DNA from: Pelomonas cellulosilytica
GTDB taxonomy: Bacteria; Pseudomonadota; Gammaproteobacteria; Burkholderiales; Burkholderiaceae_C
Direction of reading: 5' to 3'
DNA length: 64,000 bases
NCBI RefSeq assembly: GCF_021353265.1
Contig: NZ_JAJTWU010000002.1
Coordinates: 744,001 to 808,000 of the forward strand
In this document: positions 43,439-52,707 of the stretch, piece by piece
How positions within the stretch are numbered: position 1 is the stretch's first letter
How the letters are laid out: every line of letters starts with the position of its first letter
Program-made: the position numbers and the translations under genes
The notes under the pieces: model-generated
What the model was told of the DNA's origin: nothing
What the model saw: only the letters and a program-made list of their open reading frames with translations
Databases searched by the model: none

Positions 43439-44301
43439 TGCAGGACAGTCTGACGCGCCGGGCGCTGCTTGCCACAGCGGTCGGCCTGCCCATCTGCCTG
43501 CATGCAGAGGAGAGGGGCGCTGTTGAAGCCCAAAGGCTGCGTGTGCGTTTCTCTCTTGGCTTCGTGAATCCGCGTGAGACCGAATTGGCGCATCAACGGA
43601 TCTGGTGCTATTTACCCGCCTCCTTGTTACCCGCGCAGCAACTCGCTCACGTTACTGCACGGCCTTCGATGGCGCTGCACAGGGACCACGTTGGGCACAA
43701 CTATGCTTCGGTCGAGATCGCGACAGTACCGGCGCATGGCCGCGTGTACATCGCGTTCGACGCGCAGGTGCAGATGGCCAATGTGGGCGAGCCAGTTGCC
43801 GCACCAGCTGACTGGCTGACGCCGGAGCGTTTCATCGAGTCCGACCATCCAGACATCATGGCCCTGGCGCGCGGGCTGCGCCAGCTCTCCGAGCACGCCA
43901 CCGTGGAGGCGATTTTCGACTGGGTGGCGACGGAGGTGTCCTATGCAGGCTACCTCGCAGATGACCGTGGCGCCTTGTATGCGCTGACTGAGCGTCGCGG
44001 CGACTGCACCGAGCAGGCCGACCTAGTCGTGGCGCTGGCCCGTGCATGCAGCATTCCGGCGCGCATGGCCGGCGGATACGTCGTTGAGCGGGACACAGTC
44101 CTGAACGCGGTGGACTATCACAACTGGGCCGAAGTCGGCCTGGACGGGAATTGGCACATCGTCGATGCCAACCGCCGCGAGCTGTTTCCCTCGACGTGCC
44201 GTTACCTGCGATTCCGTCTCTACCGTGACGTCCCTACCAATCCGCTGGGGTTCGCGCATCGGCATGCAGTCGAGGGAGCGCTGCAGGCGATCGAGAGTTA
44301 A
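43438..44301 (+). CDS. Exported transglutaminase-like protein
   Basis: ATG 43438 overlaps the rhodanese-like stop (TGATG); ATG 43426 is the alternative. The 287-aa product starts with a twin-arginine-like signal (SLTRRALLATAVGLPICL). The transglutaminase core shows the Cys (RRGDCTEQADLVVALARACS), His (VDYHNWAEVGLDGNWHI) and Asp (VDANRRELF) of the catalytic triad. Such domains cleave or cross-link peptides. As the last gene of the operon it may process the pseudopilus, a giant protein or the Rhs product. Its target is not known. Confidence 0.82.
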   Translation: MQDSLTRRALLATAVGLPICLHAEERGAVEAQRLRVRFSLGFVNPRETELAHQRIWCYLPASLLPAQQLAHVTARPSMALHRDHVGHNYASVEIATVPAHGRVYIAFDAQVQMANVGEPVAAPADWLTPERFIESDHPDIMALARGLRQLSEHATVEAIFDWVATEVSYAGYLADDRGALYALTERRGDCTEQADLVVALARACSIPARMAGGYVVERDTVLNAVDYHNWAEVGLDGNWHIVDANRRELFPSTCRYLRFRLYRDVPTNPLGFAHRHAVEGALQAIES

Positions 44302-44871
44302 TCTTACTGGGCCACAATAATATTTAAGTTAGGTCGCAGCACACACGGACCAGCGATTTACCACGCCAGTGAAGAAAGGGTTCAAGCAGTTCATGGGCGT
44401 GGAGCATGGCGGGCGGTCCTTCATGAGCCGCACGGTTGACGATGCCAACGACCGCTTGGTGGCGGGTGAGTTCCCCCTCAGCAACAGCTGACTGCTTCTG
44501 TTTAGGTTTGTCCGACACCTGCGCGACGCGCTGAACAGGTCGACGCGCCAAGCCAACGTGAGGGCAGGTGTTGGATAAACCTCGGGGGAGGAAACCGCGG
44601 CGCATGTGGCAACGGTTGTCGAGGCATCGTTGCTATGGCGATTCGGCGTTGAGGCCGCGCCGACGCAGCGCAGTTGCGCGCATGTCGATGGCCGCGAATG
44701 ACGCGAAGGCGCTGTCCGAGCCGGCGCAATGGCCTCCTGCACGCCGTGGTGCATGGCTCGCCCGCGTCGTTGCACCCGGGTAGCCACCAGACGACACAAG
44801 CTCACCCCGCACCGGATTGCGATGAACAAGGGCCGGTACTTGCTGGTGCCGAGTCTTCGTGCCTTTGCTCA
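44302..44871. other. Region between the transglutaminase gene and the IS91 remnant
   Basis: No intact gene is supported. The plus frame at 44358-44491 reads TTPVKKGFKQFMGVEHGGRS followed by DDANDRLVAGEFPLSNS and a stop, which looks like the tail of a lost gene. The AT-rich stretch at 44315-44335 is the only marked composition change. One end of the IS91 element should fall somewhere here. Confidence 0.4.
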
Positions 44872-46047
44872 TCATGGGGGTGCCTGGATCGCAGGCCGCT
44901 CACGCAAGACGATCTCGACGATGAGCAATGGCCGCCCGCAGTGCCGGCAGACAAAGGCCGGTGCTCGCACCGCCGGTTCGCCGTTGGGCACCTCGACCTT
45001 GGCCTGCAGCGCGGTGCGCGCCAATGCCAGGCAGTCACGCCGATGCCCATTGGCCAGCAGGCCGTAGTGCCGGATTCGGTGGAAGCCCGCGGGCAGCACA
45101 TGCAGCAGGAACCGGCGCATGAACTCCGGCGGCGACAGCGTCATCGTCTTGTGGCGCACCTTCCCGTGGGCATCACCCTTGGCGCGGTAGTCCTTCCAGC
45201 GGAAGGTCACGCCGTTTGCATCCGCCGCGACCAGGCGGCTGTTGGAGATGGCCACGCGGTGCGTGTAGCGCGATAGATAAGCCAGCACCGCCTGTGGCCC
45301 GGCAAACGGCGGCTTGGCATAGACCACCCACTCACACCGGCGCATCGGCGCCAGCCAGTCGGCGAAGGCCTTGGCGTCCTGCAGTGCCACGTGTTCGCCG
45401 AAGAACTGCAGCCGCCCCGCGCAATGCAGTTGCTGAAGCCCTTCGAGGAAGCGCCGCCGGAACAGCCGTGAGAGCACGCGCACGGGCAGGAAGAACCCCG
45501 GCCGGCAAGCCACCCAAGTCTTGCCGTCAGCTGAGAGCCCGCCGCCCGGCACGATGCCGTGCACATGCGGGTGATGCGTCAGCGCCGAGCCCCAGGTGTG
45601 CAGCACCAGCGTGGCGCCGATGCGCGCGCCCAGATGCTTGGCGTCAGCCGCGATGACCTGCAGCACCTCGGCGGCCATGTCGAACAGCAGGCCATAGATC
45701 TCGGCCTTGTTCTGATACGCGAGGTCCGCGATGGGGGCCGGCAGCGTGAAGACCACGTGGAAATACTCGACCGGCAGCAGGTCGGACTGCCGGGCGTCGA
45801 GCCAGCGCTGCGCCGCGTTGCTCTAGCACTTCGGGCAGTGCCGGTTGCGGCAGGAGTTGTAGCTGACCTGGTCGGTGCCGCAGCCTTCGCAGCGCAAGAC
45901 GTGACCACCGAGCGCCGCGCTGCGGCACTGCTCGATGGCCGACATGACCTTGAGCTGGCCCCCGCTCAGGCGGCCGCGCTGGGCCGCTCGCCAGGCAGGA
46001 CCATGCGTGCGGAAGATGTCGGCGACCTCCAGGGTGGGCCGCTCCAC
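44872..46047 (-). pseudogene. IS91-family transposase with an in-frame amber stop
   Basis: The N-terminal zinc-binding part (CRSAALGGHVLRCEGCG...YNSCRNRHCPKC) is followed by TAG at 45823-45825 and then continues in the same frame (SNAAQRWLDARQSDLLPVEY, FHVVFTLPAPI, HPHVHGIVPGGGLS, LAYLSRYTHRVAISN) to the end. HPHVHGIV is the HUH-type metal site and LSRYTHR carries the catalytic Tyr. Apart from the single TAG the 391-codon frame is complete, so one base change separates it from an intact IS91 transposase. Confidence 0.87.
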
Positions 46048-46057
46048 GGCGGTAGCC

Positions 46058-46884
46058 TCACGAGGTGAGCAACTTCTCCAGCGGGCTGATCACCTCGCGC
46101 AGCAAATCGGTGGCGACGTGGGCATAGATGCTGGTCGTCTCCAGCCTGGCGTGACCGAGCAAGACCTGGATCACGCGGATGTCGACTCGCTGCTCCAGCA
46201 GGTGAGTCGCAAATGAGTGCCGAAGCGTGTGCATGGACACGCGCTTGTCGATCTTGGCCGCATCGGCGGCGGCGTGGATGGCGCGGTTGAGCCGACGGGT
46301 GCTCAGCGGCTCCATCGGATCCATGCCCGGGAACAGCCAGCCGTTGCGCAGGATCTTGCCCTGGGCGTGGCCCACGCGCCACCACACGCGCAGCCGCTCC
46401 AGCAGGATGGGCGGCAGCATGGCGTAGCGGTCCTTGCGGCCCTTGCCTTGCTCCACGCGCAACGTCATGCGCTGGCTGTCGATGTCGCCGACCTTCAGCG
46501 AGATCACCTCGCTGGCGCGCAGCCCGGTGCCGTAGGCCAGCGACAGCGCCGTCTGGTGCTTGAGGTTCCAGGCCGCGGCGATCAGACGGGAGACCTCTTC
46601 GCGGCTGAGCACCACCGGCAGCGTGCGCGGCACGTGCACGGGCTGCATCTTGAGCATCAGCTCGGGGCGCGACAGTGTGATGTCGAAGAAGAACTTGAGC
46701 CCGGTGATGGTCGCGTTGAGCGTGATGGGGGAGACGCCGCTGTCGACCAGGTGCAGTTGGAAGTTGCGCAGGTCTTCTGCCGAGGTGGTATCAGGCGAGC
46801 GCTGCAGGTAGGCGGCTTGCGCATGCGCATGTCGTCGAGCATGCGCTGACGCAGCGGGGAGGCTGATTGAGTCGTCGAGTCCAT
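46058..46884 (-). pseudogene. IS91-associated tyrosine recombinase with internal deletion
   Basis: The true N-terminus (MDSTTQSASPLRQRMLDDMR) begins at 46884, but near 46820 the frame breaks. The body (AAYLQRSPDTTSAEDLRNFQ, YGTGLRASEVISLKVGD, HTLRHSFATHLLEQ, RLETTSIYAHV) is in another frame. The ~20 residues normally found between MRMRK and AAYL appear deleted, shifting the frame. The catalytic Arg, HxLR and Tyr motifs remain. It sits 10 bases upstream of the transposase, the usual IS91-type pair. A longer open frame starting at 47125 does not match this family and overlaps the end repeats. Confidence 0.82.
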
Positions 46885-47020
46885 GGTTGCTGCTCCGTCG
46901 ATGAGCGAGGCGGATTGCCTCGCCCGTCAACTTCGCAGAAACCGCCCTGCAGCGAACCATCACACCGTGGCCGGAGTGGCTACCGCGTGAGCGGCTTAGT
47001 CCATTGCTGCAAACCGGCCC

Positions 47021-47136
47021 CCGACAGCTTTTGTTTTTACTCGGCCTCCCGCCAGCGTCAAATTCGAGTGAATTGACAGTCTTTCGAAATCGCCTGGTGC
47101 CTTGGCAAAATCTGACACTCTTCATCTATGCGAGCA
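47021..47136 (+). repeat. Right terminal repeats of a putative large transposon
   Basis: Three related motifs in the same orientation: CCGACAGCTTTTGTTTTT (47021), TTGACAGTCTTTCGAA (47073) and CTGACACTCTTCATC (47112), spaced 52 and 39 bases apart. The outermost 24 bases (47112-47135) pair with the left terminus at 11330-11353 at 18 of 24 positions, and the end is CA. Confidence 0.5.
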
Positions 47137-47309
47137 GTTTGCGGGTCAGAAACAGCATGGGACCATGGCCATATGCATGCGATGTATCTGGCTGGGCATG
47201 ACAACGATGTCAAGGTGGATATCTCCACTCGGGAAAAGCCCGTATTGCTTCTCGAAACAGGTCGGGAAACTCTGAGCCGGCATTGCCACGGTCACAGGGA
47301 TCACAAAAA

Positions 47310-50300
47310 ATGGCAGACAAGAAGCCCGCCTCAGTCAGCGGCCGCTTGCGGCCGGAGAGCGTTCAAACGCTCATGAACGCTACCGCTGCTGCGCTTAGTA
47401 AGGTGGCTGACCTTCCACCTAACCTGGAGGTCACTGGAGCGCTCCCCGACGCCCTACTGAAGAAGTTCGAGGAGGTTTTTGAATCAGCGGAGCAGCAGGG
47501 CGTCGCCAAGGCAGAGCCCGCCAACGGGACTCAACCTGCTGATGAAACCGTTGACTCGCCGCGCCGGGACGACAAAGCCGATGAGGTCAGGCTGGGCATC
47601 AAGCGAACAGCGCTCGGTGAAAGACTGGTCAGACGGCGGCGTGAGGGGCGGGAGCACTGGGAGCTAGGGCTATGGGCCCGATGGCTATGTGTTCTGTCGG
47701 TGGCCTCGAAATATCCAACCAAATGGGAAGAGAAGCTCATAGACCTGGACGCGCCGACCTTTGCAAGTCGCGTTGTTTACGACCCCAGTCCCAAGGAAGG
47801 CGCGGGTGCAGGCCGTGTGCATGGGGAGCAGGAGCTAAGCGGTTCTTCGATTGGAAGACTGCTCGGAGACGTGTTTCGCCTCACGTCGGCCCCAAGGAGC
47901 GTTGAGGCTATTGGGGATTTGGGGGCCATCGAGCACCTGCGCCATTGGTTCAATGCGCTGCTTATCCGTGATGGACGCCCCCTCTCCGTCGATGACATCG
48001 CAGAGCGGCGTGCGTACCTGGGAGCCAACCCAGCCAAAGCGTTGGCGCGTTTCGAGGAGTGGCTGATTCATGGAGTTTGCTCGCCCGCTTTCACTGAGGA
48101 GGACGACGCGGAGCTGACGCCTCCTCCCTCGCGAAAGGCAGGAAGGCAAGTACCGGAGAACCTGTGCCAGAAGGTCGCAGATGATGTTCAGGCGGGCCCG
48201 AATTCAGCCCCAGTCGTGAACGTGGTTTGCGGCAATGCGCTTGAGGAGCGCCGCCAGTTGGTCGGGAAGGTAGTAGACGTTTTGACAGCACAGCCGACAG
48301 AGGAGGGGAAGGAAGTCGAAAAGCCTTGGGTCTTCTATTTCGACTTGCGCGGCGCCGATGGAAGCTTATTGGCGCCGGCCGAGGTGCTGGCGAGGCTAGC
48401 CAAGATTTACGCGATCGAGTTCGATGCCGCAGTGTTGGGGTCGTCTGACCGCGTCTTCCGCGACACCATGATGGCCGTCAGGCGGGCCTGCACCATTCAT
48501 CCGACGCTGATCGTGCTTGATGGGCTCGACGAGACGAGTGGCCGACACGTGCCGCTCCAGAACCTGATGCGTGGTCGACGCTGGGATGAGTTCATTCGCG
48601 TGCTGTGTCAGCCAGACTGGCATTGGGCCCATCAGTTTGGCTTGGAGCGGGTTCGTACTGCTCGGTTCCTCGTTACCTCGTCGGAGCCGTTGTCAGGTAT
48701 CAAGGGTTGGGGTGGGGAGGTCCACTACCTGCCGGACGTCGCGCGCTACCGACCGGCCAATGTGGTCGCAGCGCCGTGGTTTGAGATGGCGCAGCCCCTG
48801 ACGACGAAGGGCACGCAGCGGCAGGCCTTGCTGCACCTTGTGATGATGGCGTTCGTTGCCGCGTCACCTGATGGCATTAGCTACGGCGCTATGTACCGCG
48901 GCGTTGGCTATTGGCTGGACCTTCTCGGACGCATCGAGCATAAGCCGTCGACAGAAGACCTCCGGTCTCTCACTAGCAAACGGCACCTGGCAAATCTCGC
49001 TGAGCAGCGCAACTTGCAGCTCTTCTGGAGCTTCACATGCGATGAGATTCACGGAGCCCTTGATGAGCCGCTCCCATGGGTCACCGACTTGCGCATGCGG
49101 TACGAATGGCAGGCGAGTGCCTCCAAGGCCGACCTTCCAGACGGCAGTGACGTCAACGTGAAGCTGTTGTTCAAGTCTGAAGCCCAACGTACGCGGTTCC
49201 TGAGAACCATCATGTGCGACTGGAACCCAACGAACAATCCGAACGGCGCAAAGAAGCCTGAAGGAGGTTGGGCGGGTGGAGTGGCTTTAGGGGACCAGCT
49301 GTACCGTATGGTCAACTTGGCCATTGCCATCGAGTCGTTGGCTCAAGCAACGAGCCAGCTCAGGAGTCCGGACAGCCGGGATGCGCTGAAGCTCTCGGGC
49401 GTTCGTCGCCTTGTTCAGACGGTTTATCACCTTCGCGCGGCTGGTGACATTGAGATCAAAGCTGACGGTGAAGGGGAGTACGCGGCATACCTTTCCATCC
49501 CCAAGTCGGCAGGCAAACGCTTCCGATATGCGTACGCTTTTCTCTATCGACGCTGCATCGAAGGCTCGACTGACTTCCGGCTCACGCGCACCCATGGTCG
49601 CTCCGACCTGAGAATGCCATTGCTGGCCCTGTTTCTGGTTGATGACGTTCGCAAGCTTGAAGCCTGGTGGCCAGGCCACGAGCCAGGCAGCGACTATTTT
49701 CTTAAGGCGCTCGACGAAGGCATCCGGCGCTGGGAAAAGATGGGTGAAACGGCGGTGCCCTTGGTCAAACGGATTGGCGACTTGGATGCTGACAAAGAGC
49801 CGGACGGTCGCGAGCTGGTGGCGGACGTTGTGCTGAACCTCGCCGTCGCGGCCGTTGATGCCGGGGACAAGGACGTGGCGGAGTGGGCGCTCAGGCGCAT
49901 TGATGCCGTAGACAAGCCCTTCAAGGAGGCGTCGTCGGCGCTGTTCGCCCATCGGTCCGCGCTTATCGACCGAGACATCGTCAGCGACGCCTGGAGCAGC
50001 GTTGTGGCTTGGGAGGCCTCGCTTGGTGGGGCCTACGCGAAGCTGAGGTTCGACTACCTCGACCTAGAGGGGGAGACTGACGCCGCGACATCACACGTTG
50101 AACATTCGCTCATTCGTCTGCGAGTCCCAGCGGACTATCTGACAACGGTTTCTGGCAAGGTCAAGAAGCTCTGCGCCGGGCTCACGGATGCCGATGAAGC
50201 GTACAAGGGTGAGCCCTACTCTGTTCGCGAACTCGAGAGTCGTCTGGACAAGGTGCTGAAGGACATCCTTGTGGCGGGGCACAGTGATCGCGTCCGGTTG

Positions 50301-51206
50301 GTCATCTCGGAAATGCTCTGCCGTTATGCCGACATCTTGGCCACCAAGGCTGACAACCTTGCTCGGGAATCTGCCGTGCGCAAGGATCGATTGGAGCAGT
50401 TGCTGGAGGCCTTTGCCCATTTCTACATAGCTGATCGCGTGCGAAGCCACGTCTCCGGAAAAAGTGGATTTGGGACTGCCTGGGCATCGGTGTCGGGCAA
50501 ACCGAGCCGCGTGTACACCCGCACCTGTTTGTCCATCGCGCGGTGCGTTGTCGAAATCGACGATGTCGACCCCGATGAGACAAAGCCCAAGCGAAAGCCG
50601 GCGTCGGCCGAACGAAGAGCCAGCCTCTATTCCAGCGCCGAGAAGTGGGTGCAGCATGCTGCGAATCGCGTGGATGTCTACGTCCGCCACCTGGGCGCCC
50701 ATAGGCGGGAGTCCATCCACGGGTCGCTACTTATGGCGGCAGTGGTTCGAACGTGGGTGACCGTTGCCGCCAAAGGCGTGGCGAGGCGAGATGCGTGGGA
50801 CCCGCAGGCCCCGCAGCTTGAACATGCACTGTCCTATCTGCTGGATGCCGACCGAGTTCTCAACGACATGGGCGCACCGCAAACCACGGAACTCAGAGTA
50901 CGCATAGAACGGGTGTGCTGGCTGATCGGTCGTTACAACGAGCTCGCAGCCCGACTGCGGGAGAACCCGAGGGTGGGTGGCCGAGGCAACAAGAAGCCCT
51001 CAGAGCCCTTGAAGCAGCAGAAGGAACGGCAGCTGTCGACATTGGGGCAGCTCATCGCGCTAGACCTCCGAGGCGCCTGGCGCCTCGGCGGGGATTCGGG
51101 CTTCTACAAACCCCTCATCCGCAGACAGCAGATGCGTTGGAACAAAGCCATTGGCGTCGATTTGCTTACCGGAACCGACCTCGCAACTGCTGCTCTTACG
51201 GCCTGA
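47310..51206 (+). CDS. Large STAND-like protein with degenerate P-loop
   Basis: I prefer ATG 47310 (1298 aa) to the TTG at 47283. The N-terminal ~280 residues are unrecognised. Residues ~305-460 have the layout of a NACHT/STAND NTPase: a strand-loop VVNVVCGNALEERRQLV where Walker A should be, lacking GxxGxGK(T/S), then Walker B PTLIVLDGLDE (~405) and a sensor-like RFLVTSSEPL (~455). From ~650 the protein is helical and repeat-like (possible TPR-type superhelix). STAND proteins sense ligands and trigger an effector domain, often in phage defence. The effector is not identifiable here and the nucleotide site appears lost. It lies just outside the right transposon-like end and converges on the CHASE2 gene. 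Confidence 0.65.
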   Translation: MADKKPASVSGRLRPESVQTLMNATAAALSKVADLPPNLEVTGALPDALLKKFEEVFESAEQQGVAKAEPANGTQPADETVDSPRRDDKADEVRLGIKRTALGERLVRRRREGREHWELGLWARWLCVLSVASKYPTKWEEKLIDLDAPTFASRVVYDPSPKEGAGAGRVHGEQELSGSSIGRLLGDVFRLTSAPRSVEAIGDLGAIEHLRHWFNALLIRDGRPLSVDDIAERRAYLGANPAKALARFEEWLIHGVCSPAFTEEDDAELTPPPSRKAGRQVPENLCQKVADDVQAGPNSAPVVNVVCGNALEERRQLVGKVVDVLTAQPTEEGKEVEKPWVFYFDLRGADGSLLAPAEVLARLAKIYAIEFDAAVLGSSDRVFRDTMMAVRRACTIHPTLIVLDGLDETSGRHVPLQNLMRGRRWDEFIRVLCQPDWHWAHQFGLERVRTARFLVTSSEPLSGIKGWGGEVHYLPDVARYRPANVVAAPWFEMAQPLTTKGTQRQALLHLVMMAFVAASPDGISYGAMYRGVGYWLDLLGRIEHKPSTEDLRSLTSKRHLANLAEQRNLQLFWSFTCDEIHGALDEPLPWVTDLRMRYEWQASASKADLPDGSDVNVKLLFKSEAQRTRFLRTIMCDWNPTNNPNGAKKPEGGWAGGVALGDQLYRMVNLAIAIESLAQATSQLRSPDSRDALKLSGVRRLVQTVYHLRAAGDIEIKADGEGEYAAYLSIPKSAGKRFRYAYAFLYRRCIEGSTDFRLTRTHGRSDLRMPLLALFLVDDVRKLEAWWPGHEPGSDYFLKALDEGIRRWEKMGETAVPLVKRIGDLDADKEPDGRELVADVVLNLAVAAVDAGDKDVAEWALRRIDAVDKPFKEASSALFAHRSALIDRDIVSDAWSSVVAWEASLGGAYAKLRFDYLDLEGETDAATSHVEHSLIRLRVPADYLTTVSGKVKKLCAGLTDADEAYKGEPYSVRELESRLDKVLKDILVAGHSDRVRLVISEMLCRYADILATKADNLARESAVRKDRLEQLLEAFAHFYIADRVRSHVSGKSGFGTAWASVSGKPSRVYTRTCLSIARCVVEIDDVDPDETKPKRKPASAERRASLYSSAEKWVQHAANRVDVYVRHLGAHRRESIHGSLLMAAVVRTWVTVAAKGVARRDAWDPQAPQLEHALSYLLDADRVLNDMGAPQTTELRVRIERVCWLIGRYNELAARLRENPRVGGRGNKKPSEPLKQQKERQLSTLGQLIALDLRGAWRLGGDSGFYKPLIRRQQMRWNKAIGVDLLTGTDLATAALTA

Positions 51207-51211
51207 CGCTC

Positions 51212-51248
51212 GATGCCGTGCTCGTCGCAGACGCTGGAGCACGGCATC
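51212..51248. terminator. Perfect inverted repeat between convergent genes
   Basis: GATGCCGTGCTC and GAGCACGGCATC form a perfect 12-bp stem around a 13-base loop, six bases after the STAND-like stop and 11 bases before the CHASE2 stop. The symmetric position suits a bidirectional terminator, though there is no T-run. Confidence 0.65.
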
Positions 51249-51259
51249 CGCCGTGAACT

Positions 51260-52672
51260 TCAAGAAGCCGAGTGGGCGGCCGTCGTGTGTGTCCGGCTCA
51301 TCAGGTTGTGCGTGCGGCGATGCAGCATCTTCTCCAACGAGGGATGAAGCAACAGCGACGCAGCTACCAAGAAAAAGTCTAGCCAGAACACACGCAGGCT
51401 GTAGACAGCCAGCGCGCACGCGGCAATCGTGACGGCAATCAACCAGAAGAGCGCCCTGAATTGCGACCTGGTCGCGTTGCCAGTTGACCAAGACGAGCGC
51501 GAGCGCTTCAGCCAGATGGCAGCGCCGATCAACGCTGCGGACAGCGTCAAGTCGATGCCGAAGCGCGCGGTGTGGCTGAACTCCCAGACGGGCTCTGCGG
51601 CCAACGTGTAGGCGTTGGATGCATGCACAACCATGCCGGGCGAACCAGAAGGTTCCGTCGGAATGTCGAAGCTGTCGTACCCAGACGTGGGTCGGAGGTC
51701 GCCAACGATAACGATGCGGCCGACGATGCGCTCTCGGTGAGCCAGCAGGTCCTTTGCCTTGGTGATGCGGATGGGCGCTTCCTTCAACTGGCCCACGAGA
51801 GAGTGATTCGTCAGCACTTCGCCGACAAGCAGCTGCTTCTTGTTCATTTGTGTCAGCACTACCCGCTCTCTAAAACGCCGGCGCAACCCTTGCTCATCTT
51901 CCTGCGACAGCGGCTCCTCACCGTGTGCCGAGGCCAGCTTGGCGCCGAGGGACGGCAGCTTGTCAGCGACACCCGGTGCCTGGGTCCACGCAGGCGTACG
52001 CTCGAGTCCGGTCGGCGGCAGCCACATGCCGCCTGCCAGGCTGGCGAACTCGGGCAGTCCGAGCCACGCTGCGCGCGGCTCGCGCAAGGAACGGAACACG
52101 CCCAGAGCAATCGGCGTGGCCTGCTTCAGCTTGAGGCAGTACTTGAAGAACTCAGGATCCGAGTCGTCTACCCAGCCGTCAATGGTGGGGGAGAAGTCGA
52201 TGTCGACACCGATGCTGTACGGACGCATCTGCGCCAGGGTGGTGAGGATGTCCTGGAGCTCAACCCTGGAGGTGGGCCTCAGTTTGCCGTCCTCGAGGCT
52301 CTCGCCACCGCGAATTCTCGAGATGTCAATCAGCACGACATCGGTACCGCCGCGCCGGTATTCCGGAAGGACCCGCGAGAGCAACCGATAGGTGTATTGC
52401 TCGGCGGCTTCTCCCCACGGCGTGTGCTCGAAGGCCACCTTCAGCGAGATCATTGCCACCGTGATAACGATGCCAAGCATCAGGTGTCGCAGCTCTGCGG
52501 ACCAGGGCTTGTGCGTCGGTCGACGCCCGACATGAGCCTGCGGTGTAGCTCGTTGAGCCGTGCTGGCAGACGATGGCGGCGTGGTGGCCGACGGCGTGGT
52601 CAGCGGTGTTTGCGCCGCTTGGTTGCGGTCGGCGTTTCCAGGTACTCCCTGCTTCTTCCTACGCATCTTCAT
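51260..52672 (-). CDS. CHASE2-domain membrane protein without an output domain
   Basis: AAGGAG lies six bases before ATG 52672. The 470-aa protein has a Pro/Thr/Ala-rich cytoplasmic tail (~1-55), one helix (~63-80, LMLGIVITVAMISLKV), a CHASE2 sensor (~85-345: TDVVLIDISRIRGG, YSIGVDIDFSPTID, RIVIVGDLRPTSGYDSFDIP, PGMVVHASNAYTL) and three C-terminal helices (~362-380, ~400-425). It stops after the last helix plus ~20 residues, with no kinase, cyclase or GGDEF part. The signal would have to pass to a separate protein. It is the second gene of an operon with the FecR-domain gene and converges on the STAND-like gene. Confidence 0.88.
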   Translation of the reverse strand: MKMRRKKQGVPGNADRNQAAQTPLTTPSATTPPSSASTAQRATPQAHVGRRPTHKPWSAELRHLMLGIVITVAMISLKVAFEHTPWGEAAEQYTYRLLSRVLPEYRRGGTDVVLIDISRIRGGESLEDGKLRPTSRVELQDILTTLAQMRPYSIGVDIDFSPTIDGWVDDSDPEFFKYCLKLKQATPIALGVFRSLREPRAAWLGLPEFASLAGGMWLPPTGLERTPAWTQAPGVADKLPSLGAKLASAHGEEPLSQEDEQGLRRRFRERVVLTQMNKKQLLVGEVLTNHSLVGQLKEAPIRITKAKDLLAHRERIVGRIVIVGDLRPTSGYDSFDIPTEPSGSPGMVVHASNAYTLAAEPVWEFSHTARFGIDLTLSAALIGAAIWLKRSRSSWSTGNATRSQFRALFWLIAVTIAACALAVYSLRVFWLDFFLVAASLLLHPSLEKMLHRRTHNLMSRTHTTAAHSAS

Positions 52673-52707
52673 TCTTCACTCCTTGGATGGAGAAGACGGA
52701 CATGGAT

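Larger units (their letters stand above)
11329..47136. mobile_element. Putative ~35.8-kb element bounded by related inverted ends
   Basis: The boundaries are the two motif clusters at 11329-11373 and 47021-47136, which are in inverted orientation and share an 18/24 terminal match. Inside lie the pseudopilin, giant secreted proteins, Rhs toxin locus, type II-like operon and a damaged IS91 element. No DDE transposase or target-site duplication was identified: the flanking pentamers ACCTT and GTTTG differ. The element may be defective or a product of several insertions. The boundaries are seen; mobility is inference. Confidence 0.35.

Noticed and set aside
46885-47125. N-terminal extension of the IS91-linked integrase to 47125
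   Set aside because: The extension does not resemble integrases, the true N-terminus starts at 46884 in another frame, and the extension runs through the transposon-end repeats.
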